From NCBI GenBank assembly GCA_016841605.1, contig JAENYV010000004.1, forward strand, positions 124,001 to 188,000: DNA of 64,000 nucleotides, read 5' to 3'. The position numbers were made by a program, and so were the translations under genes. Under the pieces are notes generated by a model. That model saw nothing but the letters and a program-made list of their open reading frames with translations. It was not told where the DNA came from and made no database searches. Shown here piece after piece: positions 50,889-60,498 of this stretch; within the stretch, counting starts at the first letter, position 1; each line of letters begins with the position of its first letter. This stretch comes from Dethiobacter alkaliphilus (GTDB lineage: Bacteria; Bacillota; Dethiobacteria; DTU022; UBA8154).

Positions 50889-51626
50889 ATGAACAAAAAG
50901 TCTAAACCAAAATTTAAACCTTACAAAAAAAGTTCTGCTCATAATTACGTTTTCGAGATCCTGAAAGATTACATTATTTCAGGAGTATATAAAGTCGGCG
51001 ACCAATTACCGACTGAAGTTGAGTTGTCCCAGACTTTCGGAATAAGCCGTGCGGCTACGCGTGAAGGTTTAAGAGCGTTGGAAGGGATAGGACTAATTAC
51101 CACGGTACAGGGCTATAAGGGAGGAAGGTTCGTTAAGAAAATTGATTCGGAAATAATTGTTAGTGGTCTTGATTTGCTTTTGCAAACAGAGAAACCCAGT
51201 TTCGGTGAATTGTTTAATGAATTGATAGAAGCAAGGATAGCGATTGAATGTGTAACTGTGAAAATGGCAGCACTTAACCGCTCAGAAGAAAACCTTGCGG
51301 CAATTTCCCAAGTTCTTGATTTGAGAGTAGATTCAAAAGATGAATTTTATAATAAAACTTATGATTTACATGAACTAGTTGCTTTAGCGTCACAAAATAA
51401 GGTTCTTTTTTATATAGTCCAGGCTATTCGTAAGCTTATTTTTCAAACTTATTCAAATCTTGCTTTGGAAGATAATAATATTGACCTTGTTATGAAAACC
51501 CACTATGCAATTTATAGTTCCATTAAAAACCGCGATCCTGAAGAAGCTGAAAAAGCAATGATACTGGATATAGAATCCTATAGGAATCTTTATCTTGAAG
51601 TTATCGAAAAGCATAAAAAAGGATAA
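50889..51626 (+). CDS. FadR-type (GntR/FCD) transcriptional regulator, copy 2
   Basis: A 245-residue paralogue of the protein at 8572-9294. The winged-helix region (residues about 15-80, with QLPTEVELSQTFGISRAATR) is almost unchanged between the copies, so both should recognise the same operator. The FCD domain differs more, including a small insertion FNELIEAR near 107-114 relative to copy 1, which may reflect different effectors. It is the first gene of cassette 2, on the same strand as the catabolic genes and 63 bases from the dehydrogenase. ATAAGGAG precedes the ATG. Confidence 0.92.
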   Translation: MNKKSKPKFKPYKKSSAHNYVFEILKDYIISGVYKVGDQLPTEVELSQTFGISRAATREGLRALEGIGLITTVQGYKGGRFVKKIDSEIIVSGLDLLLQTEKPSFGELFNELIEARIAIECVTVKMAALNRSEENLAAISQVLDLRVDSKDEFYNKTYDLHELVALASQNKVLFYIVQAIRKLIFQTYSNLALEDNNIDLVMKTHYAIYSSIKNRDPEEAEKAMILDIESYRNLYLEVIEKHKKG

Positions 51627-51689
51627 GCTGAATCAAATTGAAGGGAGGAAAGTTGTTAATTAAAAAGAGAGCAAAGAAAGGGGTGTATT

Positions 51690-52700
51690 ATGCCAAGAGT
51701 TGTTAGTTTTTATCCGCTGGAATTATTTAAAAGGGACAAAGTGGAGATTCCTTCCGGGTGGGATTTTCTTTTTGCAAAGGACCGCGGAGAAAAAGAGATT
51801 ATTGAGGCTTGCAAAGGAGCGGATTTCTTGCTTGTTACAGCGGCAAATCCACCTATTACAGCGCTAATTATTCAAAATATTGACTCTATATGCTTGCTGC
51901 AGGTGTTCGGGGCCGGTTTTGATAAAATCGATATCGATGCCGCAAGGGAAGTTAATCTTCCTGTAGCCAATACTCCAGGTCAAAATGCCACTACTGTGGC
52001 TGAATTTACCATCGGGGCGCTCGTTGCTCTTCAACGAAAAATTTTCATCGGCAACCGGGAGGTCAAAGCCGGAAACCATTATGCTATTGAGCAACATTTT
52101 ATAAGAAGTGGGCTGAAGGAAATAAGAGGCGCCGCAATCGGGCTACTGGGCCTGGGAGCTATAGGACGCTTGGTTGCCGGACTGGCTAATTTTATGGGCG
52201 CCAAAGTGAGCTATTATGACCCATACCGTGTAGACAAAAGTATGGAGGAAAAATTAAATGTTACTTACTGTTCGTTTGAGGAATTGCTTTCCAATAACGA
52301 AGTAATTAGCCTGCATGTTCCCCTGAATAAAGATACCCGCGGATTAATATCAAAAGATGAACTTGCTTTAATGCAGCCGGGAGCTTTGCTTATCAATACT
52401 GCCCGAGGCGAAATCGTTGATCAGGACGCCCTCGCAGAAGCATTGGAAAGCGGACATCTCGGCGGGGCTGCTGTGGACCATTTTTCACCGGATCCCCCAC
52501 CCGCGGACCACCCTCTCTTAACCTTATCGGAAGCAGCAAATGAAAGATTAATTGTCACATCTCACATAGCAGGTGTCACCGCCGGCTCTTTTGCCCGTAT
52601 GCTGAAGATGTCTGTGGAAAACCTGCAGCGTGTGGCAGCAGGGGAAGATCCCAGGTGTGTAGTTAACGGTATCACCCGGGCTAGATTCTCAAAGAACTAA
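51690..52700 (+). CDS. D-2-hydroxyacid dehydrogenase, copy 2
   Basis: A 336-residue counterpart of 9766-10791, collinear except at the C-terminus. GLLGLGAIGR is at 151-160, catalytic Arg239 in NTARG, Asp268 in place of the usual Glu (HFSPDPP), and His292 in TSHIAG, where copy 1 has TPHIAG. It has no separate operator between it and gntR2, so it probably shares the 50788 promoter. Reduction of an arylpyruvate-type 2-oxo acid, or oxidation of the hydroxy acid, is the likely reaction. Confidence 0.9.
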   Translation: MPRVVSFYPLELFKRDKVEIPSGWDFLFAKDRGEKEIIEACKGADFLLVTAANPPITALIIQNIDSICLLQVFGAGFDKIDIDAAREVNLPVANTPGQNATTVAEFTIGALVALQRKIFIGNREVKAGNHYAIEQHFIRSGLKEIRGAAIGLLGLGAIGRLVAGLANFMGAKVSYYDPYRVDKSMEEKLNVTYCSFEELLSNNEVISLHVPLNKDTRGLISKDELALMQPGALLINTARGEIVDQDALAEALESGHLGGAAVDHFSPDPPPADHPLLTLSEAANERLIVTSHIAGVTAGSFARMLKMSVENLQRVAAGEDPRCVVNGITRARFSKN

Positions 52701-52724
52701 TTCAATAAGATAGGGGGAGAAGAA

Positions 52725-54311
52725 TTGACCGTAAGCAAATGGATGCACGTAGGAACTGTTTTGAAGATGAACGCCCTAAATTATCCTGATAAGCTGGGCT
52801 GCCAGGATAAATACAAAAGCTTCACCTTCAAAGAATGGAATGAGCGGTCATGCCGCCTTGCCAATGCCCTGCCGGAGATAGGTGTAAGCAACGGCGAACG
52901 GGTAGCCATCCTTTCTTATAACCGCGTTGAATGGATGGATATTTATGCCTCCTGTGCCAAAGGAGGGCAGATTGCTGTTCCCCTTTTGTTCAGACTGGAA
53001 CCGTCAGAATTTGAATATATTGTCAACCACTCCGAGTGCAAAGCTTTTATTGTAGAAGAACCTTTTATTAGCAAAGTCAACAGCGTTCGTCATAAACTCA
53101 CTACGATACCGGAAGAAAACTTTATTTATCTGGGGGAGGGTAAAGCCCCCGAAGGATACCGGCATTACGAAGACCTTCTAACCGGCAGTTCTCCGGAAGA
53201 GCCGGACGTAGTGGTAGACTCGGAAGACCCCTGGACAATAATGTATACATCCGGAACAACAGGCAAACCCAAAGGAGTCGTCCGCAACCATGAATGTAAT
53301 ATGGCCCATTATCTGCTCAACAACATCAACATGGGTGTACGACCGACAGATAAACCTCTACTTGTTATGCCGACCTGTCACGTCAACTCTGTTTATTATT
53401 CTTTCTGTTATACCTGTGTTTCAGCACCGGTCATGATCTATAACTCAGTTAGCTTTGATCCTGAAGACCTGCTGAAAACTATTGAGGAGTTTAAACCGAC
53501 CTTTACATCCCTTGTTCCGACTCATTATACCATGATACTGGATTTACCCGACGACGTAAAGAAAAAATATGATGTGAGCAGCATGAGACAGCTCCTCATT
53601 TCTTCGGCACCGGCCAGGAAAGAACTCAAGTTGGCAATAATGGACTATTTTCAGTCGGCAGAGCTCTGGGAGGGCTATGGTTCTACTGAAACAGGCTTGA
53701 TAACCTACTTGCGACCGGAAGATCAGTTTAGGAAACTTGGGTCAGTCGGAAAGGAAATATATGGAATTGATGCCGTCAAGTTACTTGATGAAGACGGTAG
53801 CGAAGTTGCACAGGGGGAAGTTGGGGAACTTTACACCAGGTCACCCCATGTTTTTCAGAAATATTGGAAAGATTCGGAAAAAACCCAAGGGTCGTTTAAT
53901 GGTGAGTGGTGTACAGCCGGGGATATGGGGAAAAAGGATGAAGACGGTTATTATTACCTGGTAGACCGCAGGAAAAACATGATTATAACGGGAGGAGAAA
54001 ATGTCTATCCATCTGAAGTTGAAGAAGTAATTGCTTCCCACCCGGCGGTAAAGGATGTTGCAGTAATCGGTATTCCGGACCCAAAATGGGGAGAAGCGAT
54101 TAAAGCTGTCGTGGTCTTAAATCAGGGTAATAAATCAGGTGACGAAATGGCCAGGGATATTATGGAGTTTACCAGGGGGAAGATGTCCGGATATAAACGG
54201 CCGAAGTCCGTCGATTTTATCAGTGACGTAGAAATGCCCAGGACAGCGACCGGTAAAATACTGCATCGTGTTCTCAGGGATAAGTACGGCACATGGAGTG
54301 AGGCCGGCTAG
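52725..54311 (+). CDS. AMP-forming acyl-CoA ligase, copy 2
   Basis: 528 residues, the same length as copy 1 and collinear throughout. YTSGTTGKPKGVVRNHE lies near 172-188, YGSTETG near 318-324, DRRKNMIITGGENVYPSE near 415-432, and the C-terminal PRTATGKILHRV. The start codon is TTG 52725 after TAGGGGGAG, whereas copy 1 uses ATG at the same residue. The gap to the dehydrogenase is only 24 bases, so the hairpin-bearing spacer of copy 1 is absent. Confidence 0.9.
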   Translation: MTVSKWMHVGTVLKMNALNYPDKLGCQDKYKSFTFKEWNERSCRLANALPEIGVSNGERVAILSYNRVEWMDIYASCAKGGQIAVPLLFRLEPSEFEYIVNHSECKAFIVEEPFISKVNSVRHKLTTIPEENFIYLGEGKAPEGYRHYEDLLTGSSPEEPDVVVDSEDPWTIMYTSGTTGKPKGVVRNHECNMAHYLLNNINMGVRPTDKPLLVMPTCHVNSVYYSFCYTCVSAPVMIYNSVSFDPEDLLKTIEEFKPTFTSLVPTHYTMILDLPDDVKKKYDVSSMRQLLISSAPARKELKLAIMDYFQSAELWEGYGSTETGLITYLRPEDQFRKLGSVGKEIYGIDAVKLLDEDGSEVAQGEVGELYTRSPHVFQKYWKDSEKTQGSFNGEWCTAGDMGKKDEDGYYYLVDRRKNMIITGGENVYPSEVEEVIASHPAVKDVAVIGIPDPKWGEAIKAVVVLNQGNKSGDEMARDIMEFTRGKMSGYKRPKSVDFISDVEMPRTATGKILHRVLRDKYGTWSEAG

Positions 54312-54402
54312 AGCTACAGCGCATTTGATACAAAAAGATGAAAAGACTTTGGAATTGTTCCCATGGCTTAGCCGAAAAAGAAATTTCTAAGGAGGGATAA
54401 CA

Positions 54403-56163
54403 TTGAAGAAAATGATGACGGGGAACGAAGCAGTAGCATATGGTGCTTACTTAAACGGGGTGCGGGTCGGAGCGGCTTATCCGGGGACACCCAGCACGGA
54501 AATTATGGATAATTTCTCCAGATATCCGGGAGTATATGCCGAGTGGGCCCCCAACGAGAAAGTTGCCCTGGATGTAGGGATCGGTGCCGCCTATACAGGT
54601 GCCAGAGCCCTGGTATCCATGAAGCATGTAGGTATAAATGTGGCAGCCGACTCACTTTTTTATTCTGTCTATACCGGACTAAAAGGCGGCCTGGTCCTGG
54701 TTAGTTCCGACGATCCCGGCATGCACAGTTCCCAGAACGAGCAGGATAACCGCAACTATGCCAAATTTGCAAAATTACCCATGCTTGAGCCCTCCGACAG
54801 CGAAGAAGCCAAGCAGTTTATGGGAATTGCCCTGGAGATGAGTGAAACCTTTGATACCCCGGTCATGCTGCGCACCGTAACTCGCATTTCGCACTCATCG
54901 ACCCCTGTGGAAATCTCGAACGAGGAGCCCCCTGCAGCGCCGCCCGAACCTCCGCTCTATGAAAGAGATGCCGTCAAATTCGTTATGGTTCCCGCCAATG
55001 CACGTCGGCGTCACCCGATCGTAGAAGAGCGTATAAAAAAGCTTGCCGAATATGCTGAAAACACTCCCATCAACCGGATTGAGCCCGGGGACGATACCAT
55101 AGGGATTATCGCCGCGGGTTCCGTCTACCAGTATGCACGGGAAGTTTTTCCGGAGGCTACCTTTCTAAAATTGGGTATGGTTTATCCACTGCCTGCAAAG
55201 CTTCTCCACCAGTTTGCTTCCCAGGTAAAAACTGTCGTTGTTATCGAAGAGCTAGATCCCTTTTTTGAAGACCAGATCAGGCTCATGGGCATTGAAACCA
55301 GAGGCAAAGATATTTTCCCCATCATTGGAGAATTCAGCCCGGCCCTTATACGTGAGCGTTCAGTCTCCGCCGGTCTCATTTCAACTCCTGCGGCCGGTGC
55401 GGAAGTCGCTGCGGCAGCAGCAACAGCGACAGAACTCCCCATTCGTCCTCCCATCCTCTGTCCGGGTTGCGGTCACCGGGGCATGTTCCACGTTTTCCGC
55501 GAGTCCGGTGCCCTGGTTCTCGGCGATATCGGCTGCTACACCCTGGGCTATGCCCCTCCTCTCAGCGGCATGCATACCTCCGGATGTATGGGTGCAAGCA
55601 TAGGGGTTGCCCACGGTATCGACAAAGCCGTGGTCAAAGACCGGACTATAGCTGTTATCGGGGATTCCACCTTTTTCCATTCCGGTATTCACCCCCTCAT
55701 CGACGCGCTCTATAATGAAAGCACCGTAACCGTTGTTATCGCCGACAACAGTGTGACGGCCATGACGGGACATCAGCAGCATCCGGGTACCGGGATTACC
55801 CTGCAGAAGAAGAATACAAGGGCCATAAATCCGGAGCAGGTTGTTCGTAGCCTTGGCTTTGAAAAAGTGGACATTTGTGACCCCTATGATCTGAACGGCC
55901 TGGCCCAAACCCTGGAAGACCACCTGGAAAGCGGTAAGCCCTCAGTTATCATAGCCAGGCGTCCCTGCGTCCTTTACACTAAAGCAAAGAGCGCAGCTCC
56001 CCAAATCGACCCGGAACTCTGTGTAAATTGCGGTACCTGTCTTGAGTTGGGCTGTTCGCCCCTCATGCAGAAAGAAGACTGCGTAACTATTGATCCCGTC
56101 CTGTGTAACGGCTGCGGTCTCTGTGTTCAGGTATGCCCTGCCGGAGCTATTATTAAACAGTAA
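54403..56163 (+). CDS. iorA: Indolepyruvate:ferredoxin oxidoreductase alpha subunit, copy 2
   Basis: 586 residues, collinear with copy 1 apart from a short Ala/Glu-rich linker near 330-345 before the CPGCGHRG TPP domain. TPP motif GDSTFFHSGIH and ADNSVTAMTGHQQHPG are intact, as are the C-terminal cluster motifs CVNCGTC and CNGCGLCVQVCPAGA. It starts at TTG 54403 after AAGGAGGG, the same unusual start as copy 1. It forms the oxidoreductase with the IorB that follows and delivers electrons to ferredoxin. Confidence 0.92.
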   Translation: MKKMMTGNEAVAYGAYLNGVRVGAAYPGTPSTEIMDNFSRYPGVYAEWAPNEKVALDVGIGAAYTGARALVSMKHVGINVAADSLFYSVYTGLKGGLVLVSSDDPGMHSSQNEQDNRNYAKFAKLPMLEPSDSEEAKQFMGIALEMSETFDTPVMLRTVTRISHSSTPVEISNEEPPAAPPEPPLYERDAVKFVMVPANARRRHPIVEERIKKLAEYAENTPINRIEPGDDTIGIIAAGSVYQYAREVFPEATFLKLGMVYPLPAKLLHQFASQVKTVVVIEELDPFFEDQIRLMGIETRGKDIFPIIGEFSPALIRERSVSAGLISTPAAGAEVAAAAATATELPIRPPILCPGCGHRGMFHVFRESGALVLGDIGCYTLGYAPPLSGMHTSGCMGASIGVAHGIDKAVVKDRTIAVIGDSTFFHSGIHPLIDALYNESTVTVVIADNSVTAMTGHQQHPGTGITLQKKNTRAINPEQVVRSLGFEKVDICDPYDLNGLAQTLEDHLESGKPSVIIARRPCVLYTKAKSAAPQIDPELCVNCGTCLELGCSPLMQKEDCVTIDPVLCNGCGLCVQVCPAGAIIKQ

Positions 56164-56255
56164 CTGCAGGACATTTCGAAAAGTATATCCCCGGATATTT
56201 TGAATTCTAACTACTGAATCTTGAAGACCTGAAAAGAAACGAGGAGGCATGCAGG

Positions 56256-56843
56256 GTGAAAAAAGTAGACATTTTAATGGCTGGAGTTGGAGGCCAGGGC
56301 ACCATTCTGGCAAGTAACATACTGGCGGAAGTAGGTCTGGAACTGGGATATGATGTAAAAAAATCCGAAGTTCACGGTATGGCCCAGCGAGGGGGTACAG
56401 TAGAGAGCCATGTGCGCTGGGGCGAGAAAGTCTATGCCCCGCTGGTGGAACAGGGACATGCGGACTACCTTATAGGCTTTGAGATGTTGGAAACGGCTCG
56501 CTGGCCCGGATATTTAAAAGAAGGTACCGTTGTGATCATAAACCGTTACCGGATTCCTCCGCCGGCTGTAAACCTCGGTAAAGCAAAATATCCCTCCGAG
56601 CAGGAGATTGAGGCCTTGTTAAAAGGTGCCGGAGGGCGTGTAATTTGGATTGAAGGAACCGGGATAGCAGGGGAACTCGGCAACCCCGCCATGGTTGGAG
56701 TAGTTTTGTTGGGTGCACTCTCCAACCTGTTGGGTGGTGAAGAGGAAACCTGGCTTAAAGTAATCCAGCGTCTGGTACCCGAGAAATTTTTAGAGTTGAA
56801 TAAGAAAGCATTTCTCTCCGGTAAAGCTTTGCAAGTAGCGTAA
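56256..56843 (+). CDS. iorB: Indolepyruvate:ferredoxin oxidoreductase beta subunit, copy 2
   Basis: 195 residues, beginning at GTG 56256 after GAGGAGG. It contains the DILMAGVGGQGTILASN opening and the KKSEVHGMAQRGGTVESHVR block. The start fixes the corresponding start in copy 1. It is the glycine-rich gamma-type subunit that docks onto IorA; it carries no Fe-S motif of its own. It is followed after 64 bases by the BcrC-like gene. Confidence 0.92.
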   Translation: MKKVDILMAGVGGQGTILASNILAEVGLELGYDVKKSEVHGMAQRGGTVESHVRWGEKVYAPLVEQGHADYLIGFEMLETARWPGYLKEGTVVIINRYRIPPPAVNLGKAKYPSEQEIEALLKGAGGRVIWIEGTGIAGELGNPAMVGVVLLGALSNLLGGEEETWLKVIQRLVPEKFLELNKKAFLSGKALQVA

Positions 56844-56907
56844 AAGTATTCTCTCCTGAATATAGCCCTTTGTTGGAGCTGATTTACAAGTAGAAAGGAG
56901 GGAGCAA

Positions 56908-58062
56908 GTGAATATGGGATTAAACACGGAAGTACTGAAGTATTTTAACAAGGTAACAGAAGATCCGGGTCAGGAAGCCAGGCGGTGGAAAGAGGAGACA
57001 GGGGGGAAAGTACTTGGTTTTCTTCTGACCGATGTCCCTGAAGAATTGATCCATGCGGCAGGTTTTTTACCTTTTGGCATCTATGGTGGGGAAAAGGGTA
57101 TGAGCCTGGCTGATGCTCACCTGCAAAATTGGACTTGTTCTTATGTCCGCAGCTGCCTTGCGTTGTCTCTTGGTGGTAGACTTGATTTTTTAGACGGGCT
57201 TGTTATTCCCCAAAGATGTGATGCAACCAGAATGGTAATGGGTATCTGGAATAACCAAAAGCCCCTTTCTTTTATGAACAATTTTCGTCCTCCCCGGCAG
57301 GTGGAAAGACCCAGCGCAAAAAGGTATTATCTCGGAGAGTTGAAAAGATTTAAAAAAGAATTGGAAGAGTATCGCGGTTTAAAAATTGCCGATGACGAGC
57401 TAAAAAAGAGTATTCAGCTTTATAATAGCAACCGAACTCTTCTCTTAAAGCTCTTTGACCTTCACAGACAAGATTCGTCCCTGCTTAGCAGTCGAGAACT
57501 ATACAACATCATCAGGGCTTCCATGATCATACCCAGGGAAAAGCTAAAGGGGCTTCTAATCCGGCTCCTGGATACTTTGAACTACAAATCGCCCCAAAAG
57601 ACTGATCAAAAGATTAAAATCTTTATCTCCGGCACATTTTTGGAGCCTTTGGAAATTGCCGATTATATTGAGGAAAGCGGCGGCACCATCGTCGGGGATG
57701 ATCTAAAAAACGGATTCCGATATATTAACGGCAATATCCCGGAAGAAGGCGATTTACTGCAAAATTTGGCTGAAGGGCAGCTGCGTAAAATACCTTCTGC
57801 TAGTTTTGATAATTCAATAAACCCGAGAAGAAATTTTTTGGTAAACGCTGTCCAAGAAAAAAGAGCAGATGGTTTTCTTCTTCTTCACCTTAAGTACTGT
57901 GAACCGGAAAACTTTGATTATTATGATATCCAGCAGGTGCTGAAAAAAGCCGGGATTCCAGTCCAAAAGATTGAAACTGAGTTCGGAGATACCTCACTTG
58001 GTCAACTCCGGACAAGAGTGCAGGCTTTCCTGGAAATGCTGGGGGGGGTGGAACTAGTATGA
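56908..58062 (+). CDS. BcrC/HgdB-like Fe-S dehydratase/reductase subunit, copy 2
   Basis: 384 residues, GTG start after AAAGGAGGG. It keeps the family cysteines seen in copy 1 (NWTCSYVR, PQRCDATR, LKYCEPEN) and gains an extra one in VRSCLAL. The terminal DTSLGQLRTRVQAFLEML is conserved. Substitutions between copies concentrate in the middle third (about 140-300), which could alter substrate fit. The stop overlaps the next start (ATGA). No activase gene of the HgdC/BcrAD type is visible nearby. Confidence 0.87.
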   Translation: MNMGLNTEVLKYFNKVTEDPGQEARRWKEETGGKVLGFLLTDVPEELIHAAGFLPFGIYGGEKGMSLADAHLQNWTCSYVRSCLALSLGGRLDFLDGLVIPQRCDATRMVMGIWNNQKPLSFMNNFRPPRQVERPSAKRYYLGELKRFKKELEEYRGLKIADDELKKSIQLYNSNRTLLLKLFDLHRQDSSLLSSRELYNIIRASMIIPREKLKGLLIRLLDTLNYKSPQKTDQKIKIFISGTFLEPLEIADYIEESGGTIVGDDLKNGFRYINGNIPEEGDLLQNLAEGQLRKIPSASFDNSINPRRNFLVNAVQEKRADGFLLLHLKYCEPENFDYYDIQQVLKKAGIPVQKIETEFGDTSLGQLRTRVQAFLEMLGGVELV

Positions 58063-59270
58063 GCGGAAAGAAAACTTTCAAAACAGCAGCACTGATGAAA
58101 GAGCTTATGAAAAAAAACTATGAAGACGGTCTCTCCGCCGGGAAATCCGGTATTCCTATAGCTTGGGTCACCGCAGTGTCTCCCGTGGAAATTATCTATG
58201 CTGCAGGTTTATTTCCATATTATCCCGAAAACTTCGGAGCCACTGTTGCAGCAAGAAAAGTCGCTGATAAACTTTCTGCTGTAGCGGAAGCCAGGGGCTA
58301 TGCCCACGACCTTTGCGGTTATGCCCGTTGCGGAATCGGAGATGCTTACGCCTCCGAACACCCGGTGGGAGAAATTATTAAGCCGGACCTGCTGCTTTGT
58401 TGTAATACACAATGCGGCAGTCTTCCCAAGTGGTTTGAAGTAGCCGGCCGTTTTTATAAAGCACCTTATTTTCTGCTGGATGCTCCCCAGATTGGAGCCG
58501 AACCGGAAGAACTGGTTACAAACTATTTTCTGGAACAGTTGAAAGAGTTGATCGTTTTTCTGGAAGAGGTAACCGGAAAGTCTTTTGATTATGACCGGCT
58601 CGGCGAAGTGCTTTACTATTCCAATGAAGCGTGCCGTCTCTGGAACGAAGTGCTGGATACCGCCGCACAAAGGCCGGCTCCTTTTGGATTCTTTGATGCC
58701 TGCTTTCATATGTTCCCGATTGTTACTATGCGGGGAACAAAAGAAGCTGTTGCCTACTATCAGGTCTTAAAAGATGAGGTAGAAGAAAGGATCAAAGAGA
58801 AAAATTATGCCATTCCCAACGAACGGTATAAGATCTATTTTGACCATATTCCACTGTGGCCGAAGCTGCGCTGGTTTTCCGACCTTTTTGCTTCCCATGA
58901 TGCGCTGGTGGCAGTTTCTCAGTACACTCATTCCTGGGCTTACTCCTTTGACCGGACTCGTCCCCTGGAAAGTTTGGCCGAACAGTACACCCGGGAGTTC
59001 GTAAATCGTTTTTTCAATTATAGAATAGAGTTAAAGTTAAAGTTAATGCGTAAATACAACGTCGACGGTTTTGTTCTTTTTTCCAACCGCAGTTGTAAAC
59101 CAACTGCTATCGGTCTTTATGATAAACGCAATATCATTAATAACTTAACCGGGATTCCCGGTGTGGTTTTTGAAGCGGATATGTCGGATTTACGATTCTT
59201 TTCCGAAGAGCAGATTTTGGCTAAACTCGATCCGTTTTTTGAACAGTTGAAATTTTCGGTGAAAAAGTGA
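58059..59270 (+). CDS. BcrB/HgdA-like Fe-S dehydratase/reductase subunit, copy 2
   Basis: 403 residues, the same length as copy 1, with the same cysteine pattern (LCGYARC, LLLCCNTQC, SNRSCKPT) and the same C-terminal PGVVFEADMSDLR. It is coupled to the preceding subunit by a 4-base overlap. In this copy the operon continues directly (55 bases) into a thiolase, whereas copy 1 ends here and a TRAP operon follows. Confidence 0.86.
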   Translation: MSGKKTFKTAALMKELMKKNYEDGLSAGKSGIPIAWVTAVSPVEIIYAAGLFPYYPENFGATVAARKVADKLSAVAEARGYAHDLCGYARCGIGDAYASEHPVGEIIKPDLLLCCNTQCGSLPKWFEVAGRFYKAPYFLLDAPQIGAEPEELVTNYFLEQLKELIVFLEEVTGKSFDYDRLGEVLYYSNEACRLWNEVLDTAAQRPAPFGFFDACFHMFPIVTMRGTKEAVAYYQVLKDEVEERIKEKNYAIPNERYKIYFDHIPLWPKLRWFSDLFASHDALVAVSQYTHSWAYSFDRTRPLESLAEQYTREFVNRFFNYRIELKLKLMRKYNVDGFVLFSNRSCKPTAIGLYDKRNIINNLTGIPGVVFEADMSDLRFFSEEQILAKLDPFFEQLKFSVKK

Positions 59271-59325
59271 ATTTTGTAGAGGAATCACTATTCAAAACCA
59301 AAGTCAAAACAAAGGAGAATAGCGT

Positions 59326-60498
59326 ATGGACAGAAATGTTTGCATAATCGGTGGAGGGATGTCGCACTGGGGGATCCGCCAGGCCTCAGCCAGGGATATG
59401 TTTCAGGAAGCGGGCAAAGCCTGCTTTAATGACATCCCTGGTCTGAGCAACAAAGACGTCGACGGTTTAATTGTTGCCTCGGCTTTTACAGAGCGGAGTT
59501 GTTTCCAGACGCACCTGGCTCCTCTCGTTGCAGAATACTTGGGGATTAAGCCGAAAAACATCTGTGCACGTGTTGAACTGCTCTGTGCCAGCGGCAGCTC
59601 CGGCATCATCCTGGCCTATGGCCTGATCAAAAGCGGCATAGCAGATGTCGTCATGATAACCGGAGGAGAAAAGCTCTTTACCCCGCAGAAATGGGAAGTT
59701 TTCTACAGTGAACTGGGTACTGGTGATCATGACTGGGACGGCTCTCAGGGGCTGGGACTTCCGCCACCATTCTTCTCCATGGTTGCGCAGCGGCACATGA
59801 AGCTCTACGGAACCACAGAAGAACAACTGGCCATGGTCTCAGTAAAGAACAGGCGCAACGGTCTCAACAACCCCAAAGGACAATATCAAAAAGCAATAAC
59901 ACTCGAAGAAGCATTAAACGCCAGACACGTCGTTGCACCGCTGAAACTCTTTGACTGTTGCCCGGTAACCGACGGTGCCGCCGCAGTAATCCTTGCCTGT
60001 GAAGAAAAAGCCAAAGAATATACCGACAAACCACTCGTCTACATTAAAGGAGTAGGCCAGGCCACCGTCAACAACATGTCCGCCAACATGCCCAGCATGA
60101 CAACCTGGGAAGCTCTAAAAATAGCCGGGAACCAGGCCTACAGCAAAGCCGGAGTAAAACCCTCCGATATAGACGTAGCCCAGACCCATGACTGCTTTAC
60201 CATCTCAGAAATAATCGAATCTGAAGACCTGGGTTTCTGCGAAAAAGGAGAGGGCGGCCTCTTCGTCCAGGAAGGGCGTTCCGACTATGGAGGAGACGTA
60301 GCGATCAACACCGACGGGGGTCTGCTAAGCTGCGGCCATCCCTTTGGCGGCACAGGCATAAGGCAGGGAATCGAAATAATGAAACAGCTGCGGGGTGACG
60401 CCGCCAGGCAGGTCGAAGGAGCAAGGACGGGCCTGACCCATAACCTCAGCGGCTTAAGCGCAGCGCATACAGTACTTGTTTACGGGAGGGATATATAA
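59326..60498 (+). CDS. SCP2-type thiolase, cassette 2
   Basis: A 390-residue thiolase. Nucleophile Cys87 is in ELLCASGSSG, with the THDCFTISEIIESEDLGFC block near 284-302 and SCGHPFGGTGIRQG near 338-351. It begins at ATG after AAAGGAGAA. Codon usage becomes markedly richer in C-ending codons from here to about 61.9 kb, unlike cassette genes upstream, which hints at a separate origin for this tail. It ends overlapping the DUF35 gene by one base. Confidence 0.92.
   Translation: MDRNVCIIGGGMSHWGIRQASARDMFQEAGKACFNDIPGLSNKDVDGLIVASAFTERSCFQTHLAPLVAEYLGIKPKNICARVELLCASGSSGIILAYGLIKSGIADVVMITGGEKLFTPQKWEVFYSELGTGDHDWDGSQGLGLPPPFFSMVAQRHMKLYGTTEEQLAMVSVKNRRNGLNNPKGQYQKAITLEEALNARHVVAPLKLFDCCPVTDGAAAVILACEEKAKEYTDKPLVYIKGVGQATVNNMSANMPSMTTWEALKIAGNQAYSKAGVKPSDIDVAQTHDCFTISEIIESEDLGFCEKGEGGLFVQEGRSDYGGDVAINTDGGLLSCGHPFGGTGIRQGIEIMKQLRGDAARQVEGARTGLTHNLSGLSAAHTVLVYGRDI

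Noticed and set aside
55381-55923. 180-codon minus-strand open frame inside iorA copy 2
   Set aside because: Fully antisense to conserved TPP-domain codons and not recognisable as a protein family.
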